This document shows, piece after piece, positions 53,481 through 62,378 of a DNA stretch of 64,000 nt. Every line of letters starts with the position of its first letter. Within the stretch, counting starts at the first letter, position 1. The stretch covers positions 1,550,001 through 1,614,000 of the forward strand of contig NZ_CP170554.1 in NCBI RefSeq assembly GCF_042701255.1, given 5' to 3'. The DNA comes from Tahibacter sp042701255. GTDB taxonomy: Bacteria > Pseudomonadota > Gammaproteobacteria > Xanthomonadales > Rhodanobacteraceae. Made by a program: the position numbers and the translations under genes. Below the pieces are notes generated by a model that was given only the letters and a program-made list of their open reading frames with translations, did no database searches and was not told where the DNA came from.

Positions 53481-56469
53481 ATGATGAACCTGTTTGGTTT
53501 TTCTTCCCGTCCCTCGACCCTGCCATCCGCGATCCTGCTCGCGCTGTTCGCGCTGACCCATCCGGATGGCGCCGCTGCGGCGTCGACGCCCGATGCCGTG
53601 GCCGTGCGCGAGATCAAGGCATCGCCCGTCGGCCGCTACCTCGTTCGATTCGAGGAGCCGGGACTGCTCGACTACGAAGGCGGACTGCCGGGCCTGGCGC
53701 GAACGGCGCCGCTGCGTATCCCGTTCTCTTCGCGTCTGGATGTCCGATCGGCTGCGGCGCGCGCCTATTCCGCTCATCTGGCCCTGCAGCGAACGATCCA
53801 TCTGGAGCAGATCGCCCGCACGCTCGGCCGGTCCGTGGCGCCGAAGTTCCACTACGAAGTCACCTATCACGGCGTTTCGCTACCGCTGACGGAGCAGGAA
53901 GCCGCTGCGGTCGCGACGCTGCCCGGCATCGTCAGGGTCAGTCCGGTCGACGTCCAGCAGCCGTCGACCTACCGCGGACCGACGTTCATCGGCGCGGACA
54001 AGATCTGGAACGGCACCGCCGTGCCGACCTATGCCGCGGCCACGCGCGGCCAGGGCATCCGCGTCGGCGTCATCGATACCGGCGCCGACATCCGCCATCC
54101 TTCGTTCGCGAACGATCCGGCCTGCGGCTTCGACGCCGACCATCCCAAGCTGGTGGCGCACGACTGCATGGTCAGCGACGGCATCGCCTGCACCGGAACC
54201 AACCCCGCTCCGGACGCCGGCGTCGGTCACGGCATGCACGTGGCGTCGACCGCGGCCGGCAATACCCTGGATGCCACTACGGTACCGACACCGATACTGC
54301 CCGCAGGCGGACTCCTGTCCGGCGTCGCGCCGTGCGCGGCCGTCGTCACCTACAAGGTTTGCGGCGCCGGCGGCTGCTTCAGCGATTCGCTCGAAGCCGG
54401 AGTGCAGGCCGCCGTGGCCGACAACGTCGACGTGGCCAACTATTCCATCGGCCGCACCTGCGGCTACGGCGATCCGTGGACCGACGATCCGGATTTCCGC
54501 GGTGCCGCGTCGGCAGGTGTGTTCGTCGCCGCCGCCGCCGGCAACACCGATGCCGGCTGCCTCGATCCCGCCGGCCGCGTCACCAACCTGGGGCCGTGGG
54601 TGACGACGGTGGCTGCGTCGACGCACGACATCGCCTTCATTCCGGCGCTGTCGGTCACGGGTCCCGTCGCGCCGCCGGCGCTGCTGACCGGAATCGAAGT
54701 CGTCCCCGGCAGCACGACCTTGTCCGCACTCGACGTGGGCGAACGTCTGGCCAGCCCGATGCGCGCGTTTGCCGCCAATCTGCGCGGCTGCACGGCTGGC
54801 GGCGCCATTCCCGCCGGCTATTTCAACGGCGCGATCGCCGTCGTGCAGCGAGGCGACTGCAATTTCTCCGAGAAGATCGCCAACGCCGCCGGCGCGGGGG
54901 CCGATCTGGTCCTCGTCATCAACCAGCTGGCCGATCCGTTCCGCATGGACACCACCGGCGCGCCGGCGATAGGCGCGTTCAGCATCACGTCGCTGGAAAC
55001 GTCCGAGGCGCTGCGGACTTTCCTCGCCGCACATCCCGAACCGGTCCGTCCGGAGGATGCGTTGTTCATCGACGGCTTCGACCCGCGTGCCGGCACGACC
55101 GGCCGGTTCCAGCCAGCCGTGCAGCGCGCGCAGCAGCCCGACGTCATCGGCAACTTCAGCCTGCGCGGTCCGGTGCCGCCGCCGCTGCAGGACCTGGCCA
55201 AACCGGATATCACGGCGCCCGGCGTCGGCATTCTATGCGGCGACCGATCCGGCGTCCGGCGACTACGAGTGGCTGAGCGGTACGTCGATGGCCAGTCCGC
55301 ACGTCGCGGGCAGTGCGGCGCTGCTGCGCGCGGTGCATCCGGACTGGTCCGTGGCCGAGATCAAATCGGCCCTGATGACCACCGCAGTGACGACGGGCCA
55401 TCTGGAGGACGGCATCACGCCGTGGACGCCCGAGGAAGTGGGCAGCGGTCGCGTCGACCTGAGCCGGGCGGCATTGGCCGGCCTGACCTTGGACGAAACC
55501 ATGGCCAACTACAACGCGGCGAACCCGAACGTCGGATCGATCCGGATTCACCAGCTCAACCTGCCGTCGCTGCGCAACCTGAGCTGCGGCGAGCGCTGCC
55601 AGTGGACGCGAACCGTGCGCAACCGGCTGACACGCAGCGGCACCTGGACGATCGGTCACGACAACCCGGCGGGCTATGCGCTCAGCGTCGAACCGGCGAG
55701 CTTCACGCTGGCGCCGGGCGCGAGCCAGGTGCTGACCATCACCGCGACGGTGAACGACGTCACCTTGCCGGTGGAAAAGAGCTTCGGCCGTCTGGTGCTG
55801 CACGAGGGCGCCGGTGACGTGCCGGACCAGCAGCTGCCGGTCGCCCTGCGCGGCAACCAGGTCAGCGTGGAATGCGCCGACGGTCACTGCGAGCTTCGCG
55901 CCGACCAGTTCTCCAGCGGCTACAGCGCCGCCGGCTGCGGTACGTCCTGCTCCATGCTCTGGGCGAACCGGTTCTCGGCGCCGCCGGCGGCGTTCCCGAT
56001 CACGCTGACGACGCTGAGCTTCCTGACGGGCTCGTCGGCCTACGTGCACGCGGGCGACCGGTTCGACTTCTACGTCTACCAGGACGACGACCGCGATCCG
56101 ACCAACGGTGCGACCCTGGTCGGCTCCAGGAAGGGATACCTCATCGCCAGCGCCGGCGCACGCCTGCGTACCTTGGTGCTGGAGCAGCCGATCGTGCTGA
56201 ACGGACCGGGCGACATCGTCATCGCCATGACCAATCCGGCCGGCAGCGGACCGCGTCCGGCGACGGGTGAACTGTCGAACTTCCTCGGCCGCTCGTATGC
56301 CGGCGCCTATGTCGGCGAGGATCCGGTACTCGGCAGCTCCGCGGTCCATCTGCAGCTCACGCCGGGCGGCGTCGGCAGCGCCGTCAACTGGGTGATCCGC
56401 GCGTCCGGTACGACGGCGAGCGGCCTGCGGATCGATCTCGGCGACGCGGCGGCGCCGGTCGTGCGCTGA
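53481..56469 (+). pseudogene. Secreted S8 subtilisin-like protease, interrupted by a +1 frame change
   Basis: One protease of about 995 codons split at 55230-55236. The N-terminal frame (ATG 53481) has a signal peptide (about 1-34), an inhibitor-I9-like propeptide (about 40-170), the catalytic D199 (GVIDTGADI) and H250 (GHGMHVAST), a PA-domain insert (GAIPAGYFNGAIAVVQRGDCNF), a DALFIDGFDPRAG segment and KPDITAPGVGI. The second frame continues YAATDPASGDYEW, then the catalytic Ser at base 55285 (GTSMASPHVAG), a fibronectin-like domain and a C-terminal beta domain to 56469. Dropping one base at ATT-C-TAT joins them as GVGI-YAATDP. Both halves are intact, so sequencing error or recoding is as likely as decay. 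Followed by a perfect terminator. Confidence 0.85.
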
Positions 56470-56499
56470 TCCGTTGCGGCAAGCCTGCCTGCAGAAAAA

Positions 56500-56534
56500 A
56501 ACAGAAAACCCCGCGAAATGCGGGGTTTTCTGTT
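56500..56534. terminator. Rho-independent terminator after the protease gene
   Basis: A perfect 15-base stem with arms built on CAGAAAACCCCGC / GCGGGGTTTTCTG and a 5-base loop GAAAT. A-rich on the left and T-rich on the right, so it can work in both directions. It begins 30 bases past the protease stop. Confidence 0.88.
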
Positions 56535-56799
56535 CTGCGGCTCATCGATGGCCGCTCGATGAGGAAGCCGCGCGCGCTCGAAGCCGCGGCTGCGGCTCCG
56601 GTTCACCATGCTTGCCGATGCGATTTCCTGTGCCGGGCGGGCGTTGCACGCTCATGTCATCGGACCGGCTCACGGAAATGCCATTGGATCGGCTCGCATG
56701 ACCCGGGCCAGCCCCCGCACGCGCCGGGCCGCCGGCGTCGATTGCGGCACGGTGGCTGCCCGGGTATGTTGCGGCGGATATCGGTGCGGGGAGCACGTC

Positions 56800-58509
56800 A
56801 TGGCTCGACTCTGGGGCGTTGGTCTGGTCCTCGTGATCGCGATCGCGGCGATCTGGTACGTCCAGCGCGGTCACGAGTCGCCGCCACCGTCATCCGCGGC
56901 GACGTCGCTGCCGGCAGCGCTCGATCCGGCCCTGCAGTTGCCCGGTGCCTCGCTGCTCGAAGGATTGGGGAATCACCGGTTCACCGTGACCTCCTCGCAT
57001 CCGGACGTGCAGCGCTGGTTCGATCAGGGACTGATGCTGACCTACGGCTTCAATCACGACGCGGCCGAGCGCTCGTTTCTCAAGGCGCTCGCGCTCGATC
57101 CGGAATGCGCGATGTGCTGGTGGGGTTCGTCGCTGGTTCTCGGGCCGCACGTGAACGCCGCGATGGATCCGGCGGTCAATGCCAAGGCCTGGGACCGGCT
57201 GCAGAAGGCCGTCGCGCTGGCGTCGCGGACGTCGCTGCGCGAACAGGGATTCATCCGTGCGCTGGAAGCGCGCTATGCAGCTGCGCCGCCCAAGGATCGC
57301 AGACCGCTCGACGAAGCCTATGCCGAGGCCGCCGGCAAGCTCTCGGCCCAGTTTCCCGACGACCTCGACGCGGCCGCGTTTCATGCCGAGGCGCTGATGG
57401 ATCTGCAGCCCTGGGACTACTACGACGCCGAGCTCAAGCCCAAGGGCCATACCGCGCAGATCGTGTCCATCCTGGAGTCGGCGCTGAAGCGCAATCCCGA
57501 CCATCCAGGCGCCTTGCACCTGTACGTGCATGCGGTCGAGGCATCGGCGGATCCGCAGCGCGGCGTCGACGCGGCCGATCGTCTGCGCGAGCTGATTCCT
57601 GGCTCCGGCCACCTCGTGCACATGCCGGCGCACATCTACGCGCGCGTCGGACGCTGGCACGACGCGGTGATCGCCAACCAGCGCGCGATCGAGGCCGATG
57701 ATGCGTATCTCGCCGCGTGCCGCGGCAATTACTCGGGCGTGTATCCGCTGGGCTACGTGCCGCACAACCATCATTTCCTCTGGTTTGCCGCCAGCATGGA
57801 AGGCGCGAGCGCAGTGGCCGACTCCGCCGCGAAGGAAACCGCCAGGCGCACCGATCTGCCCGACCTGATGCGTCAGCCCGGCTACGAGGCGCTGCAGAGC
57901 TACTGGATGACGCCCTGGTTCAACCGCGTGCGTTTCGGCCGCTGGGACGAGATTGCCGCGTTGCCGAACCCGGCGCCGGATCTGCTCTACGTCAGCGCGA
58001 TCTGGCGCTACGCGCAGGGCATGGCCGCGGTCGCGCAGCAGCGCTTGCCGGATGCGGGCACGCACCTGGCCGAGCTGAGCACCATCGCCGCGAATCCGGC
58101 GCTGGAGAAGATGCTGGTATGGGACCGCTATCCGTTGAGCTACGCGGTCCACATCGCCGAGAAAGAACTCGCGGCCGAGGTGGCATTGGCCCGCAAGGAA
58201 CACGCTGCCGCGATTGCGCTGCTGCGCGAGGCCGTGGCCATCGAAGACCGCATTCCCTACGACGAACCGCCGGGCTGGCATGCGCCGACGCGGCACCGCC
58301 TCGGAGCGGCCCTGCTCGTCGCGGGCCAGGCGGCGGAAGCCGAAGCGGTGTATCGCCAGGAATTGCAGCGCAATCCGGACAACGGCTGGTCGCTGCAGGG
58401 GCTCGCGCAAAGCCTCGATGCGCAGAAGCGGGACTCGACCGAGGTGCGCGCGCAACTGGGTCGGGCCTGGCAGCACGCGGACGTGAAGCTGACGTCATCG
58501 CATTTCTGA
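56800..58509 (+). CDS. Membrane-anchored tetratricopeptide repeat protein
   Basis: A 569-residue protein starting at MARLWGVG, with GGGGAG upstream; the longer frame from 56608 is not supported. One membrane helix lies at about 5-25. The conserved block DVQRWFDQGLMLTYGFNHDAAERSFLKALALDPECAMCWWGSSLVLGPHVNAAM and MPAHIYARVGRWHDAVIANQRAIEADDAYL recur in a widespread family of secreted TPR proteins of unknown function. A second TPR group lies at the C-terminus. It stands alone on the plus strand between the protease terminator and the convergent PaiB gene. Confidence 0.78.
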   Translation: MARLWGVGLVLVIAIAAIWYVQRGHESPPPSSAATSLPAALDPALQLPGASLLEGLGNHRFTVTSSHPDVQRWFDQGLMLTYGFNHDAAERSFLKALALDPECAMCWWGSSLVLGPHVNAAMDPAVNAKAWDRLQKAVALASRTSLREQGFIRALEARYAAAPPKDRRPLDEAYAEAAGKLSAQFPDDLDAAAFHAEALMDLQPWDYYDAELKPKGHTAQIVSILESALKRNPDHPGALHLYVHAVEASADPQRGVDAADRLRELIPGSGHLVHMPAHIYARVGRWHDAVIANQRAIEADDAYLAACRGNYSGVYPLGYVPHNHHFLWFAASMEGASAVADSAAKETARRTDLPDLMRQPGYEALQSYWMTPWFNRVRFGRWDEIAALPNPAPDLLYVSAIWRYAQGMAAVAQQRLPDAGTHLAELSTIAANPALEKMLVWDRYPLSYAVHIAEKELAAEVALARKEHAAAIALLREAVAIEDRIPYDEPPGWHAPTRHRLGAALLVAGQAAEAEAVYRQELQRNPDNGWSLQGLAQSLDAQKRDSTEVRAQLGRAWQHADVKLTSSHF

Positions 58510-58659
58510 GCACGCTGCTCCAGCACGCTGCGCGCCTGCCGACGGCGGCCGGCCGAGGTCGCGCGCGCGCGCCGATGACGCCAGGATCGATACGGCCGGA
58601 TGGTTGCTGCCGGCGTCAGGCGACAGCGATCGCCGGCGATCGGCGATCGATGCGTATCT

Positions 58660-59298
58660 TCAGGCCGGTCCCTGTTCTCTGGCCCGCCGCATCGCGTCGG
58701 CGAGATCCGTTTGCCCGCGGCTTTCCAGGGCTTGCACCGTGCTCTCGAAATCGCGCGCATCGCGATTCTGGCTGAGCTTGCGTTTGCCTTCGATGCGGGT
58801 CAGTTCCACCTCGATGCCCACGATATGGGTCAATTGCTCCGCCAGATAATCCGCGGGTGCATCGCTCATGCGCCAGGGACTGGCCTGGTCCGCTTCGTGC
58901 GTGCGCGTCAGCCGGCCCACGACGCCGCGCAGGAATTTCTCGTCGTCGCGGATGCGGATGAGGCCATGCGCATGAACCACTTCGTAGTTCCAGGTCGGTA
59001 CGTGCCGATGGGTCTCCTGCTTGCTCGGATACCAGTTCGGCGAGATATAGCCCTGCACACCGCGAAAGACCACCAGCACCGCCTCGCCGTCGCGCATCTC
59101 CTGCCACACCGGATTGGCGCGTGCGACGTGCGCCAGCAAGGTGCCGTGCGGTCCTCGGTCGGCATCGAACAGAAAGGGCAGATGTTCGGCTTCGAGACCT
59201 GCCGGTCTCTGCGTGATCAGCATTCCCAGTGAATGCTCGCGCATGATCCGGTGCAGCTCTTCGGGGCGCGTTTCGACGAAAAGAGCGGGTACGTACAT
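58660..59298 (-). CDS. FMN-binding PaiB-family protein
   Basis: A 212-residue cytoplasmic protein of the PaiB (FMN-binding negative transcriptional regulator) family. It begins MYVPALFVETRPEELHRIMREHSLGML and contains EAEHLPFLFDADRG, HVARANPVWQ, the FMN-fold block VLVVFRGVQGYISPNWYPSKQETHRHVPTWNYEVVHAHG and IVGIEVELTRIEGKRKLSQNR. In Bacillus PaiB represses sporulation and protease genes; in proteobacteria the role is largely untested, and flavin-dependent activity is possible. No PaiA gene is adjacent. The start has no strong ribosome site. Confidence 0.9.
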   Translation of the reverse strand: MYVPALFVETRPEELHRIMREHSLGMLITQRPAGLEAEHLPFLFDADRGPHGTLLAHVARANPVWQEMRDGEAVLVVFRGVQGYISPNWYPSKQETHRHVPTWNYEVVHAHGLIRIRDDEKFLRGVVGRLTRTHEADQASPWRMSDAPADYLAEQLTHIVGIEVELTRIEGKRKLSQNRDARDFESTVQALESRGQTDLADAMRRAREQGPA

Positions 59299-59659
59299 AG
59301 GAATCGGGTTCTGCCGGGGATTGACGGGGCGGATGCGACGGCACGATACAGGGCGCAGTCGCGAATCGACACAACAGCGCTATGGTGCAGGCATCTGCCG
59401 TCGAGGCAAAGCCGCTTTTTCTTGGTGCCGTCAAGAAAGTCTGATCCGCAACGCCGTGCCTCGAACGGTTCCGCTTTGCGGGCCGCATCCGCTGTCGCGC
59501 CGGAAGATGACTGCCGCGATACGGCCGTGCGATTCCCTGGTGTCACATCCACCATCGCACCCGGCGCGATACGCGGTAACTGCACGCGGGCGGTCGCACC
59601 CCGCTTCCGCGTTATGCCTGTCGTGCGCTTACCGGCGCTCCTGCGTGGAAAGCGGTTCG
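59299..59659. other. Intergenic region between ankyrin gene and paiB-like gene (361 bases)
   Basis: No gene-like frame. A small hairpin TTTCTTG/CAAGAAA with a 7-base loop lies near 59412-59434. Both flanking genes read leftward, so this is the promoter region of the paiB-like gene and the space downstream of the ankyrin gene. Confidence 0.4.
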
Positions 59660-61321
59660 CTACGGGTTCGGGCGAGCGGCCCGATCTGCCGGAGCCGCGT
59701 CGTGCAGCAACGCGGCGATGGCGCTGCGCTGGGCCGCGTCGATATCGGTGTTCCTCGGCAGATAGTCCCCGGCGGTTTCACCGTTGGAGTCCTCGGCCTC
59801 GCGCTGTGCATGGGCATCGAGCAGGGCCTTCACGATTTCGACGTTGCCGTGCCATGCGGCATACATCAGCGGTGTGCGCAGGCCTGCCTTGAGATCGGAA
59901 CAGTAAGGCGGGAGTGCGTCGGTGGTCGCGTCGACGTTCGCGCCCGCCTTCAGCAGGGCGCGCACGCCCTTGTCGTTGCGCGCGGCGATCGCGTACATCA
60001 GCGCGGTCTTGCCGAAATGGTTGCCGGGATTGGGATCGGCGCCGGCCGCCAGCAAGGCGGCGATCACGTCCGCTCGCGCCGCTGCCAGCATCAGCGGGCT
60101 GTCGGAATTTTCGCCGTATTCCTGTTTCTTCGGATTCAGTGCGGCGCCGGCCGCGATCAGGCGCTGGATGTCGGCCAGCGGATAGTCGTTCACGATGGCA
60201 AGCCCCAGCAGGCGGCGCAGCTCGGCGGACGGCGAGGCGTCGTCGTGTTCACCGTAGCTGCAGCGCTTTTCCGGTGGCTTGCCGTCGGCGAAGTACTTGT
60301 CGAGGTCGTGCCTGTCCAGGCAGCGCGAGGCGTAGTACAGCGCCGACGGATCCGGGGACGCGTCGCCGGTATAGCTCTCGATCAGCTGCTCGATATGGTA
60401 TTCGGCGAGCTTCGCAGCGCGCTTAGGGTCGAGATGAACACGCTTTGCGTAGTCGATCCGCAGCGCTTCCTGCGCGACGGCACGCGTGCGTTGGATCTCC
60501 GCGAAGAGCGCCTTTTCCCACGAGCCCTGCTGAGCCCAGTGTTCCAGATCGGGGCGATAGCTCATGCCCTCGTAGCGCGCGGTTCTGAAATCTGCGTACG
60601 TGTCGAGGTCGGGTGGCGCGGTATCCACGACCGCCATGATCCGGCTCAGCCTGTGATCGCGAAACGTCGCCTGCATGATGGTGCCGTAACAGCGTCCCGG
60701 CGCGCTGGCTGCATCCAGCGCGTCCACGAAGGCTTTGGTTTCCGGCACGCTCTTTGTGACGTCGATGTCGCGGCACAGCGGCTGCCCCGCATCCAGCGAC
60801 GAGCCGAAATGCGCCGCAAACAGGATCACTGCCGCCGTGGGGGACTGCCGGAAATAACTGCACGATGCAGCCTCGATCGACGACCGGTTCACTTCGGTCG
60901 CGATGTCGTACAGCGTGTCGGGCGACATCGCCGGAAACAGGCGCAGGTAATCTTTCTCGTCGGGTACGGCAGCGGCGCCGGGCGCGAAGGTCGGCAAAGC
61001 CAGTATCAACGCACGCTCACGATGGACGTACAGGGTGTGCAGTGAATCGACAGAATCGTACTCGTCGCGTTCCTTCAGCCACGCCCGTTGCTCGTCGATG
61101 AGCGGCCGGGCCTGCTCGCCGAGTTCGTGCCTGGCTTCGGCGAACAGCAGGCCGACGCGTCGGTCGCTCGCCGCGAGCTCGACGTCCGAACAGATCAGGT
61201 GCTCGACCGCGCTCGCTGCGCGGCGGCAATCGAAACCCGGCTGCGGTGTCGTGGCGGGTTCGGCCGCAACGTACTGCAGGGCGAACGACAACAGCAGCGG
61301 CAAGGCGGAAGGCGCGGACAT
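59660..61321 (-). CDS. Exported LprI-like/ankyrin repeat protein
   Basis: A 553-residue protein. The start MSAPSALPLLLSFALQYVAAE (61321) gives a signal peptide; a longer frame to 61489 overlaps the divergent AHSA1 gene. The N-terminal domain (about 28-95) resembles LprI/DUF1311: FDCRRAASAVEHLICSDVELAASDRRVGLLFAEA ... DEQRAWLKERDEYD, but the usual final Cys is replaced. The middle is of unknown fold. The C-terminal 150 residues hold four ankyrin repeats (SPLMLAAARADVIAALLAAGADPN, KTALMYAIAARNDKGVRALLKAGANVD, TPLMYAAWHGNVEIVKALLDAHA). It is probably periplasmic; function unknown. Confidence 0.75.
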   Translation of the reverse strand: MSAPSALPLLLSFALQYVAAEPATTPQPGFDCRRAASAVEHLICSDVELAASDRRVGLLFAEARHELGEQARPLIDEQRAWLKERDEYDSVDSLHTLYVHRERALILALPTFAPGAAAVPDEKDYLRLFPAMSPDTLYDIATEVNRSSIEAASCSYFRQSPTAAVILFAAHFGSSLDAGQPLCRDIDVTKSVPETKAFVDALDAASAPGRCYGTIMQATFRDHRLSRIMAVVDTAPPDLDTYADFRTARYEGMSYRPDLEHWAQQGSWEKALFAEIQRTRAVAQEALRIDYAKRVHLDPKRAAKLAEYHIEQLIESYTGDASPDPSALYYASRCLDRHDLDKYFADGKPPEKRCSYGEHDDASPSAELRRLLGLAIVNDYPLADIQRLIAAGAALNPKKQEYGENSDSPLMLAAARADVIAALLAAGADPNPGNHFGKTALMYAIAARNDKGVRALLKAGANVDATTDALPPYCSDLKAGLRTPLMYAAWHGNVEIVKALLDAHAQREAEDSNGETAGDYLPRNTDIDAAQRSAIAALLHDAAPADRAARPNP

Positions 61322-61475
61322 GGGGCATCCAGAGGCGGCGGCGTTCAGCAAACGGCTCGCCGGTACGAATGCGAACACGAGCGCCCGGCCGATCGGCTTT
61401 CTGGCGTATACATCCGGTTTGCGGGGCGAGCTGCGAGAATTCGCGGAATCCCGCGGTCGCGACTGGAGAAGCGTC

Positions 61476-61964
61476 ATGAGTCCGCGCATCGACTCGGCAT
61501 CGAAGGTGATACGCGCTTCACCGATGAAGATCTTCGACGCCTACGTGAATCCGGCATCGCTGGCACGCTGGTTGCCGCCGGCCGGAATGAGCTGCACGGT
61601 GGATGCGTTCGATGCGCGTCTGGGCGGCCGCTATCGGATGACCTTGCGCTATGAGCAGCCTGCGACGGACTCGCCGGGAAAGACGACGGCACGGTCCGAC
61701 GTCGTCAACGGGCGATTCGTCGAGCTGATTCCCGGCGAGCGCATCGAGCAGTTGGTGGAGTTCGAGTCGGAAGATCCGGCATTCGCCGGAGCGATGACGA
61801 TCATCTGGTCGCTGGAAGCCGTAGCGGAAGGCACGCGCGTGACGGTCGATTGCATGAACGTTCCCGACGGCATACGGCCGGAGGATCACGAAGCGGGGCT
61901 CGAAGCCACGCTGTCGAACCTCGCCGCGTTCGTCGAGAACGCGGCGGAACCGGGGCGTCGCTGA
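61476..61964 (+). CDS. AHSA1/SRPBCC-domain protein
   Basis: A 162-residue protein of the START-like SRPBCC fold. It begins MSPRIDSASKVIRASPMKIFDAYVNPASLARWLPPAG and has the family core SCTVDAFDARLGGRYRMTLRY, VELIPGERIEQLVEFESEDPAFAGAMTIIWSLEAVAEGTRVTV and a C-terminal helix EAGLEATLSNLAAFVE. Such domains bind small hydrophobic ligands or act with Hsp90; the role here is unknown. ATG at 61476 with GGAGA upstream. It is divergent from the ankyrin gene, with 154 bases between starts. Confidence 0.85.
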   Translation: MSPRIDSASKVIRASPMKIFDAYVNPASLARWLPPAGMSCTVDAFDARLGGRYRMTLRYEQPATDSPGKTTARSDVVNGRFVELIPGERIEQLVEFESEDPAFAGAMTIIWSLEAVAEGTRVTVDCMNVPDGIRPEDHEAGLEATLSNLAAFVENAAEPGRR

Positions 61965-62378
61965 GCGGGTTCGTATTCCTGTCCGATACGCGCTGCCGCG
62001 ATGGATTCGGTATGGCGGCAGGACGTATCTCAGTGTCGTGATCTCACGCGCTGCACGACGGAATCCGGTGCGTCGAGATCAAGCAGCCGAAGTCGGAATC
62101 GCCGAGCATGACGAGTAATCAAGCGCAAAGTCGCGTGGACGACTATCGCGTGCTCTGCGTTTCAAAAAACTATTTTTTATGCCTTTACAAGTTGATTCGA
62201 AAGGCATTAGATCGTCGCCCGCAGGTTGTCGCCGCCATGGCGGCAGTCACGTCCATCGCCGCTGCGACAGAAGCGGCAGGCCATCGTCGAAGGGTATGCC
62301 GGTACGTCGGTGATCGATGTTCCGATCGCTTCACCGACCGCGCGGCATTCGCATCGACTGCTCACAGGGGCATCGATC
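61965..62378 (+). other. Upstream region of the last ORF with an AT-rich island
   Basis: No convincing gene. The block 62161-62210 is by far the most AT-rich stretch of the right half and contains a hairpin with arms ATGCCTTT (62179-62186) and AAAGGCAT (62200-62207). Promoter elements and possibly an operator are expected here. Confidence 0.5.
62179..62207. promoter_or_regulatory. AT-rich inverted repeat (possible operator/promoter)
   Basis: The arms ATGCCTTT and AAAGGCAT are perfectly complementary around a 13-base spacer, next to runs of A6 and T6 at 62164-62178. It lies about 170 bases before the start of the last ORF. The role is inferred from AT-richness and symmetry. Confidence 0.35.
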
